Shown piece after piece: positions 44,713 through 55,739 of a stretch of 64,000 nucleotides of DNA. How positions within the stretch are numbered: position 1 is the first letter of the stretch; every line of letters begins with the position of its first letter. The position numbers and the translations under genes are program-made. This stretch comes from Perkinsus olseni (lineage: Eukaryota > Perkinsozoa > Perkinsida > Perkinsidae), in NCBI GenBank assembly GCA_013115135.1, contig JABANP010000194.1, forward strand, positions 1 through 64,000, read 5' to 3'. The notes below the pieces were generated by a model, which was given only the letters and a program-made list of their open reading frames with translations, was not told the DNA's origin and made no database searches.

Positions 44713-46861
44713 ATGGGCACAGCAGAGGATGCCAAGCAGCGACTGGAGGAGTTGATTCAGGTGGTGAGCTTGAGAGATTTGGCCGTCGTACGACTCTTCT
44801 TTAGGAGCATTTGCGGCGAAATCCGCGGATCGCTGAGCCCGAAGGCGCCGCCAACGATTGGCTATTTCGTAACGCAGTGAGAGAGCAGCTCGGGATTTGT
44901 TTTGACAGGAACCGAGTGAGATGGTACGGCTTCACCTGTCAGCCCCTCTATCCAGTCCCCTGCAGGCACTGTAAACTTCCGAACGGAAGACACCTTTATC
45001 GAGGATGCATCACTTTTGGAGTCCTCGATGCGCTCAGGCTGATTTGCGAAGAACAGGTTAGGAGGAAGAAGGTCGAACAACACAGGAGAGAAGAGGAGGA
45101 TGCTGAAGATATCGCTGCTACCAACTGTCGAGTAAGGAGAGTGTTCCGCAGAGTAGTGCTTGGACCTCCACGCTCAGAAGCGGAAGTTGCACGAGAACGG
45201 ACGATCCTCCGACCTGAGTAGGGGCGAGGAATCATCGCCGTCTGAGGCATCCGTCCCCACCGGAATCCCTTCGTTCGGCAGTGAGTCCGGTCGGGCATCA
45301 GAAGCTTATGCGCTGCGAAGAGAAGTATCTTCATTGAAGTGCTCCGTCGCAGGTGAGGGTGCAGCTCAGTCGGTGTCTACACTCTAACCCTAGGTCTGAG
45401 GAAATTAGCAGAGGAGCGTCAGGAGCGCATCGACGAGCTCGAGGGTTAGTGGGGTCAGGAGTATCGGAGGGAATGAGGATTGCTGTTATCATCTCAGCTG
45501 CAGCCTGGGCACGGCAGGCCGTGGCCGATGGTGCTGAGGGCGGCGGAGTGACTGAGGGGGCGGGGCCTGGTCAAATAGATGCCTTAACAGTGAGAGCAGT
45601 CCGCTATGGGTGCTCTTCAACACCGTGTACTCTTCAGGGGGAGGTCGATAAATGGAAGACGAAGTACGAAGAAGCGTTGGAGTTGAGGAACCAGGTGAGA
45701 GTCCTGGAAAATAGTAGCGCACGAAATTGGCCTCCACAGGCGGATAGGCCGGTGCTCTGTTGAGCCTCTTCCCCTTCATCCAGAGAAGCACTTCCGGAGT
45801 CCGGATGACGGTATTGTCAGGATCGTCAGGCGGCGGCTGAGGAGTTGGAGCTAGCTCGTGAGGTCAACTCCATGAGGGAGTCCGCGATGAGGGGGGAGTT
45901 GAAGGCCTTAAGGGAAGAGACGGCGGGTAGTCGTAGAATATTAACGTCAATTGAGCTACTACCACATTCCCAGGTCTGGAGAAAGGCGTTGACGGATGCT
46001 CAGTACCAACTTACTTGCCGGAAGATCGATGATGGTAGTATGCCTAGCAAGAGGCTCCTCCGGCTTACTGATACTCAGCTGGGTGATGAGCTACCGAGTG
46101 AGCGGAGGATGGGCGTCTTTTTGGTAGATCGGATCCGTAAGATAGAGCGGACATGCGAGGCAACTCTGAACAATGTGAGGTATATTACGGATTGGACTCA
46201 GGGGACGCAGGTGGGCAGGGAGGGGGTGTATCACGATTCGTACACATAGAGTTGGTGCACTGCAAATTTGTACACCGATGATTCGTACACCATCGGAATC
46301 CGTACACCGAGAACTCGAAATTTGAGCGGGACCGGAAACAAGCGGAGCGATTCAATAAATGCATGGGGTATATGATCTGAGCCTAAGCTGGGTCCCCCAT
46401 CGGTGAGTATCACTTCCGTACAGTTGCCAGTGGTAGAGGAACTAATCGGTACCGAGTCAAACCGGTACACGAATGATTGATACATCCTACTCTCGTCTGT
46501 GTCAGCCAATAGGGCTGCTCCTCATACAATACCTTCCAGCACAGTTGCCAATCGTCCAGCGGCTTTCAAATCACCGGAAGCCACTGTACGGAGTGACACT
46601 GTACGGAGTGAAGCAAGATGAGTTGATGTTGAACTGAGTAGACTGAGTTCGAGTTGAGGCTGAGCGGAATGAGGCGAGCAACCGTACGATATGATCCCCC
46701 TCGCCGATCGTGAAAACTGTTCACTGAACAATCTCAGGGGCTCCTAATACTGGAGGGTCCCCTTCGAAGATGACAGGGTGTGCTGCTGCGTTCAGGTCCC
46801 TCGCCCTGTCAAGACTATCGAGGCTGAGCTCAAACGGGAGGGAGGGTACGCTGGAGGATGA
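44713..46861 (+). CDS. tandem family member 5
   Basis: MGTAEDAKQRLEELIQ is spliced (intron about 44762-44804) to EHLRRNPRIAEPEGAANDW, LFRNAVREQLGICFDRNRV, then CKLPNGRHLYRGCITFGV, LDALRLICEEQVRRKK and a Glu-rich stretch. Next come QKRKLHENG, SSLKCSVAG (45330), LRKLAEERQERIDELEG, EVDKWKTKYEEALELRNQ, ELELAREVNSMRESAMRGE, RIRKIERTCEATLNNVRY and a final exon PRPVKTIEAELKREGGYAGG with TGA 46859-46861. The final exon follows a long stretch (46233-46790) that holds degenerate GTACACC repeats and would have to be spliced out. Frames are intact in all recognised exons. Confidence 0.6.
46233..46480. repeat. degenerate short repeats, TTCGTACACC-like
   Basis: GATTCGTACACA, TTTGTACACCGATG, ATTCGTACACCATCGG, ATCCGTACACCGAG, CGGTACACGAATG and related units occur irregularly, on both strands, inside the long last intron of family member 5. 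They are absent from the matching intron of member 2. Confidence 0.55.
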
Positions 46862-47711
46862 GCCATTGTTGGGAAGTGTAGAGGTGTTCCAACCACTGGG
46901 CTAGTATCGCTCTAAGACTATTGGGACTATCGAATTCTAACTGCTCATGCATATCTCCCCGCAATATTCTCTCTCCGTGAGGAGTTGGCGTGCCAGTCGT
47001 CGCTCTTCATGCTGAGAGACGTGTCGATTGTACCATGTACAGCACGATACATAAGGACAGCATCTGTCAAAAAATTTACACTCAGTTGTCTCCACAGCTA
47101 CTTGCTGTCACTGTCAGGTAGCCTCGGATCTATCCTACTCTGGATTTATCCCACCGATGTACGCTGTGTGACTTCTACGCAAGGTCGCTTTATTTTTCTT
47201 ACAGCTTATTGTGGGTTTAGTGGACCCCATTCTAAAGACACCACTCTCTTGCGTTGCAGTTTGTACAATCACATTCAGTCCCGCCACCCGATGTCGGCCA
47301 GTGTAAGTTCACCTTGGACTTGCGCTAGCTCTACCCGAGAATATGCCCTGAGTCTTTGATGACTCACTTCCCATGATTCACCTGTCGATCAGCATCAGTG
47401 GAGCTGTCAGATTATATCAGGCAGCCTTGCGCCTGGCCTACCCTGGAAGGAGAAGGCACATCCTACCTTTTCATGGTGCGCGAATTACATAAGGCTGCTT
47501 AAGCGTAGCTTTTGCAGATTACTCGAGGGGCAGCTTTCTTATATGACATCTCCTTCGAATCAGCGCTCTATCGCGTTATAGTCTGCACTGTCAATATACT
47601 TTAGCTGGTGGAAGATTTTTCTCGGAACGGGACAGCACTTCCCGACCTGTCCGGATGGGGATTGTTATTTGTACGGATTACTGTCGTGATTCACAGGCTT
47701 GTTGTTTTCGG
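46862..47711. other. spacer with two copies of the intergenic motif
   Basis: CTTGCGTTGCAGTTTGTA (about 47249-47266) and TCGCGTTATAGTCTGCAC (47571-47588) match the motif seen before the other members. No gene is recognised. Confidence 0.5.
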
Positions 47712-49446
47712 GATGGGTGCGGTAGAAGCGGCCAAGCAGCGTATGGAGGAGCTCATCCAGGTGAGGGGCTTGGGAGGGGTGGCTGTTGTGAGGGTCTCAC
47801 TCAGGCCCATTTACGGCGAAATCCTGAGATCGCTGAGCCTGATGGGGCCGCGAATGATTGGATATTTCGTGACGCGGTGAGGGAGCAGTTCAGGATCTCC
47901 TACGATAAATTCGGCCTTTTATGGTACTAAACTGCCATTGTTATACCGCGTCGCGGTAACCGCGATGAGCCGACCCCTGCATGAGGGTTCCTGCAGGCGC
48001 TATAAGCTTCCGAACGGAAGGAGCAGGAAGAAGAACTGCGTTGAGGCCGGGGTCCTCGGCACACTGAGGCTGGTCTGTGAGGAGCAAGCGATGAGGAAGG
48101 AGGCTGCGAAGACAAAGGGAAGAGGATCTAGCACCGGGATGAGTCACCGGGTGAGAGACGGAATTCCGCAAGGTAGCTGCAGTCTCTTGATTCTTAGAAG
48201 CGTAGTTTGTACGCTCGGGCAGGAGACTCTGACCTGGAGAGGGACGGAGGGACGGACATGTCGGAATCCTCACTGTCTAGCGAAGGCGAGAGCTCCTACG
48301 AGTCGAAGAGAGAAGCACTGGTGTATAGGCTGCGGCAAGAAGTAGCTTCACTGAAATGCTCGAATGCAGGTGAGAAGTGGCAGCCACTAAGTCGGGAGGA
48401 CGATCGGGTCGTAGGTTTGAGGAATATAGCGGAAGAGCGTCTGGAGCGTATAAAAGAGTTGGAGTCTGGGAGTGGTTCGAACTCTGACGGCTGTATCGCC
48501 GACGAGGCGACCGAGGGGAGGCCAGAGCTGCCGCCGGGACTGTACCCTGATGAAGTCGCGGTGTTGACGGTAATGCGAGTCGTGTCATAACATATATGTA
48601 CCAGTAATACATCGTGCGCATATTAGGCGGAAGTCGATGAGTGGAAGGAAAAATTCGAGGAAGGCATGGAGGCGAAGGACAAAGTAAGTTGTTCTTGATG
48701 ATAGGCGTCCGCTAGAAGGGCCCGAATGGGTGAAGCGGTGTGTGGGGCTACTGGATTCTGACAGTTCAAGGGGTTCTGCCCTCCGATTAGCTCTCAGTGG
48801 TGAACTCGTGAATTTTCTCAGGAGTGCAAGGCGGCCGCTGAGAAGCTGGAGCGTACTCGTTTGATCAATTCTAAGAGAGAACGCGTGATGAAGGAGGAAC
48901 TGAGGAGCTTACGTGAAGAGACAACGAGTAGTCCGATTCGTGGAGTGATGGTTGGGCTGGAATGACTTGATAGGTTTGAGGGAGATGCTGTCGGATGTTC
49001 AGTCGGAGGTCAACCGTATGAAAGCGAAAGATGGTGAGGGAACGGACAGGAAGCTGTTTTTGCTCGGTGACTGATAGCGGCAAAATTCATTGTGGAACTC
49101 GAGGGCATCATCGTTGCCGAGTTCACAAGCTATAGTCGCTGAGCTGTATACCGCTGCTCGCGATGGCTTGGCGTCTGTCGTTATCAAAACCCTCGTTGTT
49201 CACAGAACGCATTGGTGCGATAGAGGAGACTCTCTCCAGAAACTCTACCTACTGCCAGGAAACTCTCAGCAGCGTCAAGTGTCTTCTCGATGAGGCTAAG
49301 AGGATGCAGGTGAGCGGGGATGCGGGTATCCTTTCTTTATGATCGCCATTGGTGATGGGATGCTACTCCTGGTTCAGGCTCCTCGGTCTGACATTGATGT
49401 GAAGGCTGAGGTCTGTAGCCTCGAAGAGGGTCGGCATGGCGGTTAG
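47712..49446 (+). CDS. tandem family member 6
   Basis: MGAVEAAKQRMEELIQ is spliced to AHLRRNPEIAEPDGAANDW, FRDAVREQFRISYDK, then YKLPNGRSRKKNCVEAGVLG, TLRLVCEEQAMRKEAAK, a Ser/Glu stretch, ASLKCSNAG (48345), LRNIAEERLERIKELESGSG, EVDEWKEKFEEGMEAKD, AAEKLERTRLINSKRERVMK, LREMLSDVQSEVNRMKAKDG, and a Cys-containing segment ending SSVKCLLDEAKRMQ. The C-terminal exon is RSDIDVKAEVCSLEEGRHGG with TAG 49444-49446. Together with member 4 this is the clearest intact copy. Confidence 0.6.
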
Positions 49447-50237
49447 GCAACTACTGACGCTTTTGGGGTAGCATACCGCTGGCAGCACGCGGTGGCACCC
49501 TGTTCGGCGGGTAGATGGCTAGCATCCCTCGATGTTAACGTGTGCTGCATCGTGTTTAATGAACAACAGTATCCTTCTACGTAATCATCTCTGCATGCCT
49601 TATCCTCATTTTCGAGACATACACGTCATCATACACGTTCACGGAACTTGAATGAAGGAGCCCCTGAGGAATCCGCTAGACATCCCAGACTGAGCGTCTT
49701 GACGGACTGACTAGTTGGGCGGTCACTGCATCGAGTCTGTCGCTATTGCCAAGCGTCGCATGCTCCGGATTGGGTTATTTGTTGACGACATCTTCACTGC
49801 CAGCACCTGCGCTTTCACTGTCAGGTAGTGCATGCTCACCGCTTCTGCTCGGCTACGTCAAAAGGTCCTCCACTTCTGTGCTGCGTATCACGCAGAATGG
49901 CTTCAATCACTCGAATCGCTTATAGCGGAATAAACGTTTGCAGTTTACCAGGAGACTTGAGTCTGTTGCAGTCAATTCAATCACAGAGGGCCCGCTGGCA
50001 GTTCCCCTCCACTCTGGCCTCAGGGGCACTTCCTCTTGTTAGAAGGGTTGACCCAACGATGACTCCTTTTGGTGTCACCGGGGGTTGCGGGCCTCGGCTG
50101 CCAACGACGGCGATTCTCATTCCTCAATTTCCGCACACTCTTTTCAATTTGGAGCTATGCCCAGGGCGTGAGCCGTTTCTCTGGGGCTCTGATGATACCG
50201 ATAACTTCGTTCTCAGCAACTTTTCGCACCAACCTGT
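49447..50237. other. spacer between the tandem family and the RPAP3-like gene
   Basis: The sequence near 49915-49976 (CGCTTATAGCGGAATAAACG, then CTGTTGCAGTCAATTCAATC) resembles the spacer at 43725-43790, so the end of the duplicated block reaches at least here. No gene is supported. Confidence 0.45.
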
Positions 50238-52759
50238 ATGACAGCGACATCTCTGGAGAATTTCGGGAAGGCCAAGGAGAGTCTCGCAGACATCAAGTTG
50301 GAAGACATTGATTTCGAGGTGACGCTCTTGCAGGCTTGCTTGTGCCCCCGCAAGGTCGTCGACAGCAACCTGTAGTATATTCTCACTCTCCCCAGGCGGT
50401 CGACAAGTGTACATCCGCTGCCAAGCTGGGTCGCTACATAACCCTTCTGGAGGCGGACGGTGGTTACTACCGGGAACTACTGACCAAGGCTAAGGAAAAG
50501 CTGCTAAGGATCGATAGAAAGGCTTACTACAAGTACGATACGATCGGGGTGAAAGGTATCGAAACACTGTATTTTGCGTCTTCAATATACCTGCGTTCTA
50601 GCCCATGCGTCTACAGTAATGGATTTACCCAAATATTTCCTTACGAGCTGGAGTCCGTAGCTGCTGGCAGCACTGCTCCTCGGAAGAGCATTTGAAAGAA
50701 TTTTGCCTGTCAGCGCGATATTGCAGACAGCCACTGGGCTAGAGAGCAGTGGCGCCGGCAGTCCTCGCCTCAGGCTGGCTCTCACTAATTCTGTTGCATG
50801 CCTGCTCAGGCTCTATCCGAACTCAGTAGTCGCCTCCCCGAGAGAAGCTGCCACTGCCAATTCCACTGTATTGATGTGGGAGCGAGAGCTCAAATCTGTC
50901 GACAAGGAAGCGCGCGAAAGGAGCGAGCAGGCCCCTTCTGGTCGTGTTGTCGGAGTGAAACGACTGATTCACATCTTCGCAATTCTTCAGACCCGGGCAT
51001 CGGCGGGAAAGCGTACCCGATCAGAGAGGTAGTCGCCTGCGATCAGCAGAGGCAGGAGCCCGTTGAACATGAGAGTGAAGCCAAGGAAGAAGCCGACGGC
51101 AAGGCGAGGAACCCCTACGCTCGGGATATGACGGCCATGAAGGATTACTACAGGGCTTGGGACAGGTCAGGTATATAGTGCTTGATAGGGTTGTGGCTGA
51201 AACGTCAACGTCTCGGGAGGACCAATCATCACTGGTTATTAATCAGGTTCGATGTTGACGCTGCATGCGATGCCGTGGACGTGAAGGCGGCGAAGCAAGA
51301 GCAAGGGTATGCTGAACCAGAACTCGATGAGTTGTTGCAAAATATGAGTTTCACTCAGTTCATTGGATAACATTGCACTCATCCTACGCGAAGTCTCCGT
51401 TATGTTTTTGCAGCGCATTCTCTGTTCAGTGTCGTCCCTCCTGTAGCCCCTCTGGATATCGACCAGGATCTGTCTCCCAAGCGGGTAGAGTCCATGTCGG
51501 CGGCAGAGAGAGCCGCGGAATGTGAGACTGAGAAGATAAAGGGCAACGAGAGCTTTACCTCTGGGGAATTGGACGAGGCAGAGGTAGGCTGCACGAGCTT
51601 AATGTCAGGTTATGGAAAAATAGCTCGTTCTCCAGTTACATTACTCAAGAGCCCTGCGCCTCCGTTCGGATATCTCTGCTATCTGGTCGAACAGAGCTCT
51701 GGTACGACTCAAGCTTCGCCGACCGCAGGAAGGGCTGGAGGATGCCCAAAGGGCCATTTTGTTAGACTCGAAAAACGTTAAGGTATGGCTATAGCCAGAG
51801 ACGCTTTTCTCGAAGTACCTGTACCGGAGGTACAGCGATAGAATGGAGAGTGCTCCTCTGACTTAGGCCTTCCATCGACGAGGAAAAGCTCGAGCGGAGC
51901 TCGGATACCTCGAAGAGGCGGTCAAAGACTTCCAGATAGCTCTCAGGTGAATCTATGGTGACGAGAGCACTCTATACACGATCCACGGTGGAGCAGAAGT
52001 GTGATTCTGCTGTGCATGCAGGTTACTCAACGAAAGCGGCGCAGAGCAGGGCGTAGTAGCGAAGGTCAATGCTGACCTCGCTACAGCCCGGCGCAAGCTG
52101 CTCACCAAACAGCGCGAGCAACCGAAAGACGAGAACGAAGATGAAGAGCCGAAAATACAGGAGATTTTCGACGAATCACCGAACATGTGAGCGGACTCCG
52201 CTCAGCGGAGCATTGTCTTGGCTGATGGTGTCATCCTCGATCTTCCTTGGGAAAGTCGGTTGCTGTCTGACGTTCCCAATGGCTTTTGATTCCGCTTTCC
52301 TGACTTGCTCGTGTTGCATGTTGTGAAGGAGCACCAAAGCTCTAAAATGTGAGTCGGTGATGCTCGGTCGAGAAGAAATACATCCCGTATGTGAAAATAA
52401 TACTGCGGCAGGTTTCATTGTTTAGCCAGGATGATTAGTCTGAGACTCCTTCCGAAGGGAGACTTCGGTGACAGCTCACACTCTGTCTCGCTTCAGCTCG
52501 CAAGACCATCGAGGCGACGCAAAATCGAGCGAGTTCAGGCGTATCTCAATAGTCGACGAGGACACAGAAACTGAAGACGAAGAACGAGAGGTCCCATCTG
52601 TTTGCGGAGGGAATGCTGAAGTCCTGTGGCGTTGATTCGGTGCAGTCAGCTTTGAGGCCACCGAGTCTCTGTGCATTCTAGGTGTCACAGGGATGTACTG
52701 CTTCCGCCGGAGGATGGAGGAAGATCGAGGTCTTAGAAGACTCCTCTGAAGAGGACTGA
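50238..52759 (+). CDS. TPR co-chaperone, RPAP3/SPAG1-like
   Basis: The start exon MTATSLENFGKAKESLADIK is followed by a helical N-terminal part (TSAAKLGRYITLLEADGGYY, LLTKAKEKLLRIDRK). Then comes the RPAP3/SPAG1 hallmark KDYYRAWDR/FDVDAACDAVD, and a TPR unit: AAERAAECETEKIKGNESF, SNRALVRLKLRRPQEGLEDA, FHRRGKARAELGYLEEAVKD. After that follow VNADLATARRKLLTKQREQ and an acidic tail (IVDEDTETEDEEREV, EDSSEED). These proteins bring Hsp90 to client assembly (RNA polymerase II, R2TP, or dynein arms for SPAG1). Only one TPR cluster is visible, and the RPAP3 C-terminal RUVBL-binding domain is not seen, so a SPAG1-like or divergent role is possible. Confidence 0.65.
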
Positions 52760-53187
52760 CCAACTCATTGATGCTGTCGTCTCACAGTAACGAGTAGCAC
52801 TACTCATAAGTGTATTGCATTCTCCCACTCCGTCCTAGGGAAGGTGAAAGCATGTCGAGCTCGCCTCAGCCCCCTCCCAGTTGTCAGGCTGGCTTTTCAT
52901 GCAGCACGTGCCCCGCTTGCGTTTGGTCCTCAATGGGTAATCGGACTAGTCACGTTTGTATGAATGAATAGAACATAATATGTCCCACATACTCTTTATG
53001 AGTCATAAATTATGACAGATCAAGCCTAGTTCTGTACCGAGTTCTGAGGTCCCGAACGCCGCCCTCGGGCCGCGTAACAGGATACACTGGCAACACAACA
53101 GCAAATTAACTTTGCCAAACCTTTGCATTTCACCAATATTACAATCTCGCGCAACGAATTCTCGGCGGAAGCTCAGCTTCTGTGTAG
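52760..53187. other. convergent intergenic region, nothing recognised
   Basis: It lies between the RPAP3-like stop (plus) and the WRKY19-like stop (minus). No open frame or repeat worth naming. Confidence 0.4.
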
Positions 53188-53793
53188 CTAGTCCCACGGC
53201 AGGTACAGCATCACCATACCTCCGGTCTTGACCGGTTCTTCACGCTCCTCGGACAACGGACCATCAAGGATAAACCACGGAGCTTTCGCCCACCTCTCAT
53301 CAAGAAGCACCGGTTCGGAGGTCACCTGAGGCTCAGCGGGTGACGCTGCAGGCTTGCGGTGTAGCGTGCAGTGGTCACTCCGAGCAGCTGCCACCCTATC
53401 ACACCCCTCGACCTTACATCTCTTGCCGCCTCCGTGCCTCTGACACATCTGAACCTTCCCTCCAGACCTGGCCGGGGCCCCACAATTGGGGTGCAAACAG
53501 CGACGGCCGCCTCCGTGGGTCTTGCAGAAGTCCGTGTTACCAACCGCACCCTTGCCGCAATTGATAGCGGCACAACGACGACCACCTCCGTGCTTGATAC
53601 AATGCAGAGAGCCGTCACGAGCAGACTTCGTGCACCAGGGATGCGTACAACGCATCCCTCCACCGTGGTTGATGCAGGAGCACGAACCGGTACGGACGCG
53701 CTTCTCACAGTCCGGCACGCTGCACGTGATGCCGAGAGAAACTCGCACAGAGGAGCCGTTGCGCATAGCGTTCTTGCTTGTGGGGTTGGTCAT
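53188..53793 (-). CDS. WRKY19-like zinc-repeat protein, intronless
   Basis: A single 201-codon exon starts MTNPTSKNAMRNGSSVRVS and has five consecutive Cys/His units of the WRKY19-like zinc-finger type: C-x4-C-x6-CSCINHGGG, RCTHPWCTKSARDGSLHC, RCAAINCGKGAVGNTDFC, RCLHPNCGAPARS...MC and RCKVEGCDRVAAARSDHC, each linked by HGGG. Such repeats are common in oomycetes, alveolates and plant WRKY19-type proteins and probably bind zinc; their ligand is not established. The C-terminal 60 residues (EPQVTSEPVLLDERW..., MVMLYLPWD) have no recognised domain. It is one of the very few genes here without introns, and its paralogue next door has several. Confidence 0.85.
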   Translation of the reverse strand: MTNPTSKNAMRNGSSVRVSLGITCSVPDCEKRVRTGSCSCINHGGGMRCTHPWCTKSARDGSLHCIKHGGGRRCAAINCGKGAVGNTDFCKTHGGGRRCLHPNCGAPARSGGKVQMCQRHGGGKRCKVEGCDRVAAARSDHCTLHRKPAASPAEPQVTSEPVLLDERWAKAPWFILDGPLSEEREEPVKTGGMVMLYLPWD

Positions 53794-54428
53794 TAATGAC
53801 GTATGTCAAAGAAGCCTGAGCATCAAGATAAACTAATTTCATTTACTCCATCGCTTCCGACCTCTGTCCATTACGCCGGCATTTCGCGAACTTTACAGCC
53901 CTACTGTCCAGCGGTTTCGAATTAACAACAAAATTCATTACTTGTGTTCTTGTGAACATATGTTTGCATAGTCATGGTTAATTAGACATCCTCGCGTGGA
54001 ATTCTTGCCGAGAATATGGCGCGATAATCATTTTGTTCATCATCAAAATATTACCGTGGGTTCAATATCACGTCAACTGTACAATTTCAACCGTGTGCTT
54101 GGTGAAGCCATAGTGCTAGTTCCACAATTTTGGTGGGTATTGTGAATAGTATCGTGCTTCTCAATGCGAACTCGCTGTACAAAGATGGCAATGTTATAGC
54201 AACAGTGACTTTGCTTTTCTCGTTGTCCTGTCTTCGTAATACCGAGGGCTTCTAGTAGACATCAAGTTGTTTGCAAGTGCTTAGGGCAGCATACTTGCAA
54301 CACAAACCGGTAGAACGAATCACATCGCGCACCACATCGTCATGCACAACTGCATGATAGCATGCATTGGTGAAGTACAACTGTACTCACGCGCGGGAAT
54401 GACTATGTCATCATGATCGTCAGGGTCT
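53794..54428. other. AT-richer intergenic region
   Basis: No gene is supported. The base composition is visibly more AT-rich than the neighbouring genes, and it contains the promoter side of the intronless zinc-repeat gene. Confidence 0.45.
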
Positions 54429-55548
54429 TCATATCCCATTATACATGAACCGGGCGAAAGGGTGTGTATACATAGTAACCTCCTCCTCCTCAGCCTCCTC
54501 GTCTTCCTCACTCCTGAGAAAAAAGATAAATCAAGCCTGGCTACTCTATAGCAGAGGTGTTATCGGATCTTAGGCGACAACGCGGTAACGAACAGTTCTT
54601 ACTCGGAATCCTCCAGCTCATCTGGCGTGTCGCATGGCGACGGTAGATCTGGATCACCAACCGTGAACAATAAGGGAGGTCCCAGATCTTCGGCATTACG
54701 AAAATCCTCGAGGAAAATGTTCAGAGGTGGGACAGTAATATCTGTCGCTGTGAAGCTAGGCCTCGTACTCTCTCTAACCGGGTTCTTCGAGTTTCTTCCC
54801 TTCTTGCCGGCAGCTTCCCCTTTCTTCAGCGTTCCACTAGCTCTTCCTTTCTGCCCAGTTCTTTTTTTCTCTTCTTGGTCACCACCATCAATATGTCGGT
54901 GTTCCGAACAGTAGTCACTTCGAGCTGCGGCACTGCGCCCACATGCTGAAAGGAAGACGACAAATAGCAGCTTGCGCCTATGATATATCGTGAAAATCAT
55001 CACTGACACGGTAGAAAGATGTTTCTGTGTACTTACTTGGAAGAGCGCACCTCTTGCCTCCTCCGTGCTTCATGCACATCTGCGGTTGGCCTGGACGCGC
55101 AGCAGAAAAGCATCCTGGGAAGGTGCATCGTCTGCCTCCTCCGTGGGCTTTGCAGAAGTCGGTCGAGCCGACCGCACTCTTGGTGCAGCCAGGCTCCCCG
55201 CACCTTCGACCTCCGCCATGAGCAATGCAGTAGATGCTCCCATGCCGAGCAGACGTCGTGCAACCCGCACGCTGAGAAGGAAATCATCTTTCGCTAAACG
55301 TTGCAATGAGGAGTAGCTTCTTCGCTCACCTCGCACGTGTTCCCCCCTCCGTGACTTATACAATAGCTCGCGCCCGTACGGACCTGACAGTCACTTCAGG
55401 GAACACGTGAGGCATATCGTCGACTCACCTGTCGCTCGCACCCTACGGCTTTACAAATCTTGGACGCGCTGGTCGCTGGTGGTTTGCGCACTCGTTTGAG
55501 GTTGTTGCCTGGGCCGGCAGACGAGGGCGCGGCAGTCTTCACTACCAT
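54429..55548 (-). CDS. WRKY19-like zinc-repeat protein, multi-exon paralogue
   Basis: The start is MVVKTAAPSSAGPGNNLKRV (ATG 55548). After short introns the zinc units read CKAVGCERQ / VRTGASYCISHGGG, ARHGSIYCIAHGGGRRC, GCTKSAVGSTDFCKAHGGG, RCTFPGCFSAARPGQPQMC and, after an intron, ACGRSAAARSDYCSEH. A Lys/Gly-rich linker leads to VPPLNIFLEDFRNAEDLG and an acidic end. The stop at 54599 is avoidable: a GT-AG intron (about 54519-54600) continues in phase to SEEDEEAEEEEVTMYTHPFA and a stop at 54429. The unit order and the spacer sequences match the intronless neighbour, so the two are paralogues. Confidence 0.75.
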
Positions 55549-55739
55549 GTTTTAAGAAGATGCGCACGTTATCCTGAGGGAGCTCTCTCATCAGCTGGAC
55601 CTCACGACGGGAGATCTAATTGACCAACGCAATTCTCAGGGAAGTAAACAACGAGACCGTTTACGCAGATCAGCACTCATCTCGTGCTGCCCAGCATGGC
55701 TTCATGGGCCCGAAAATGGCTGCAAAAAGGTAAGCCTAG

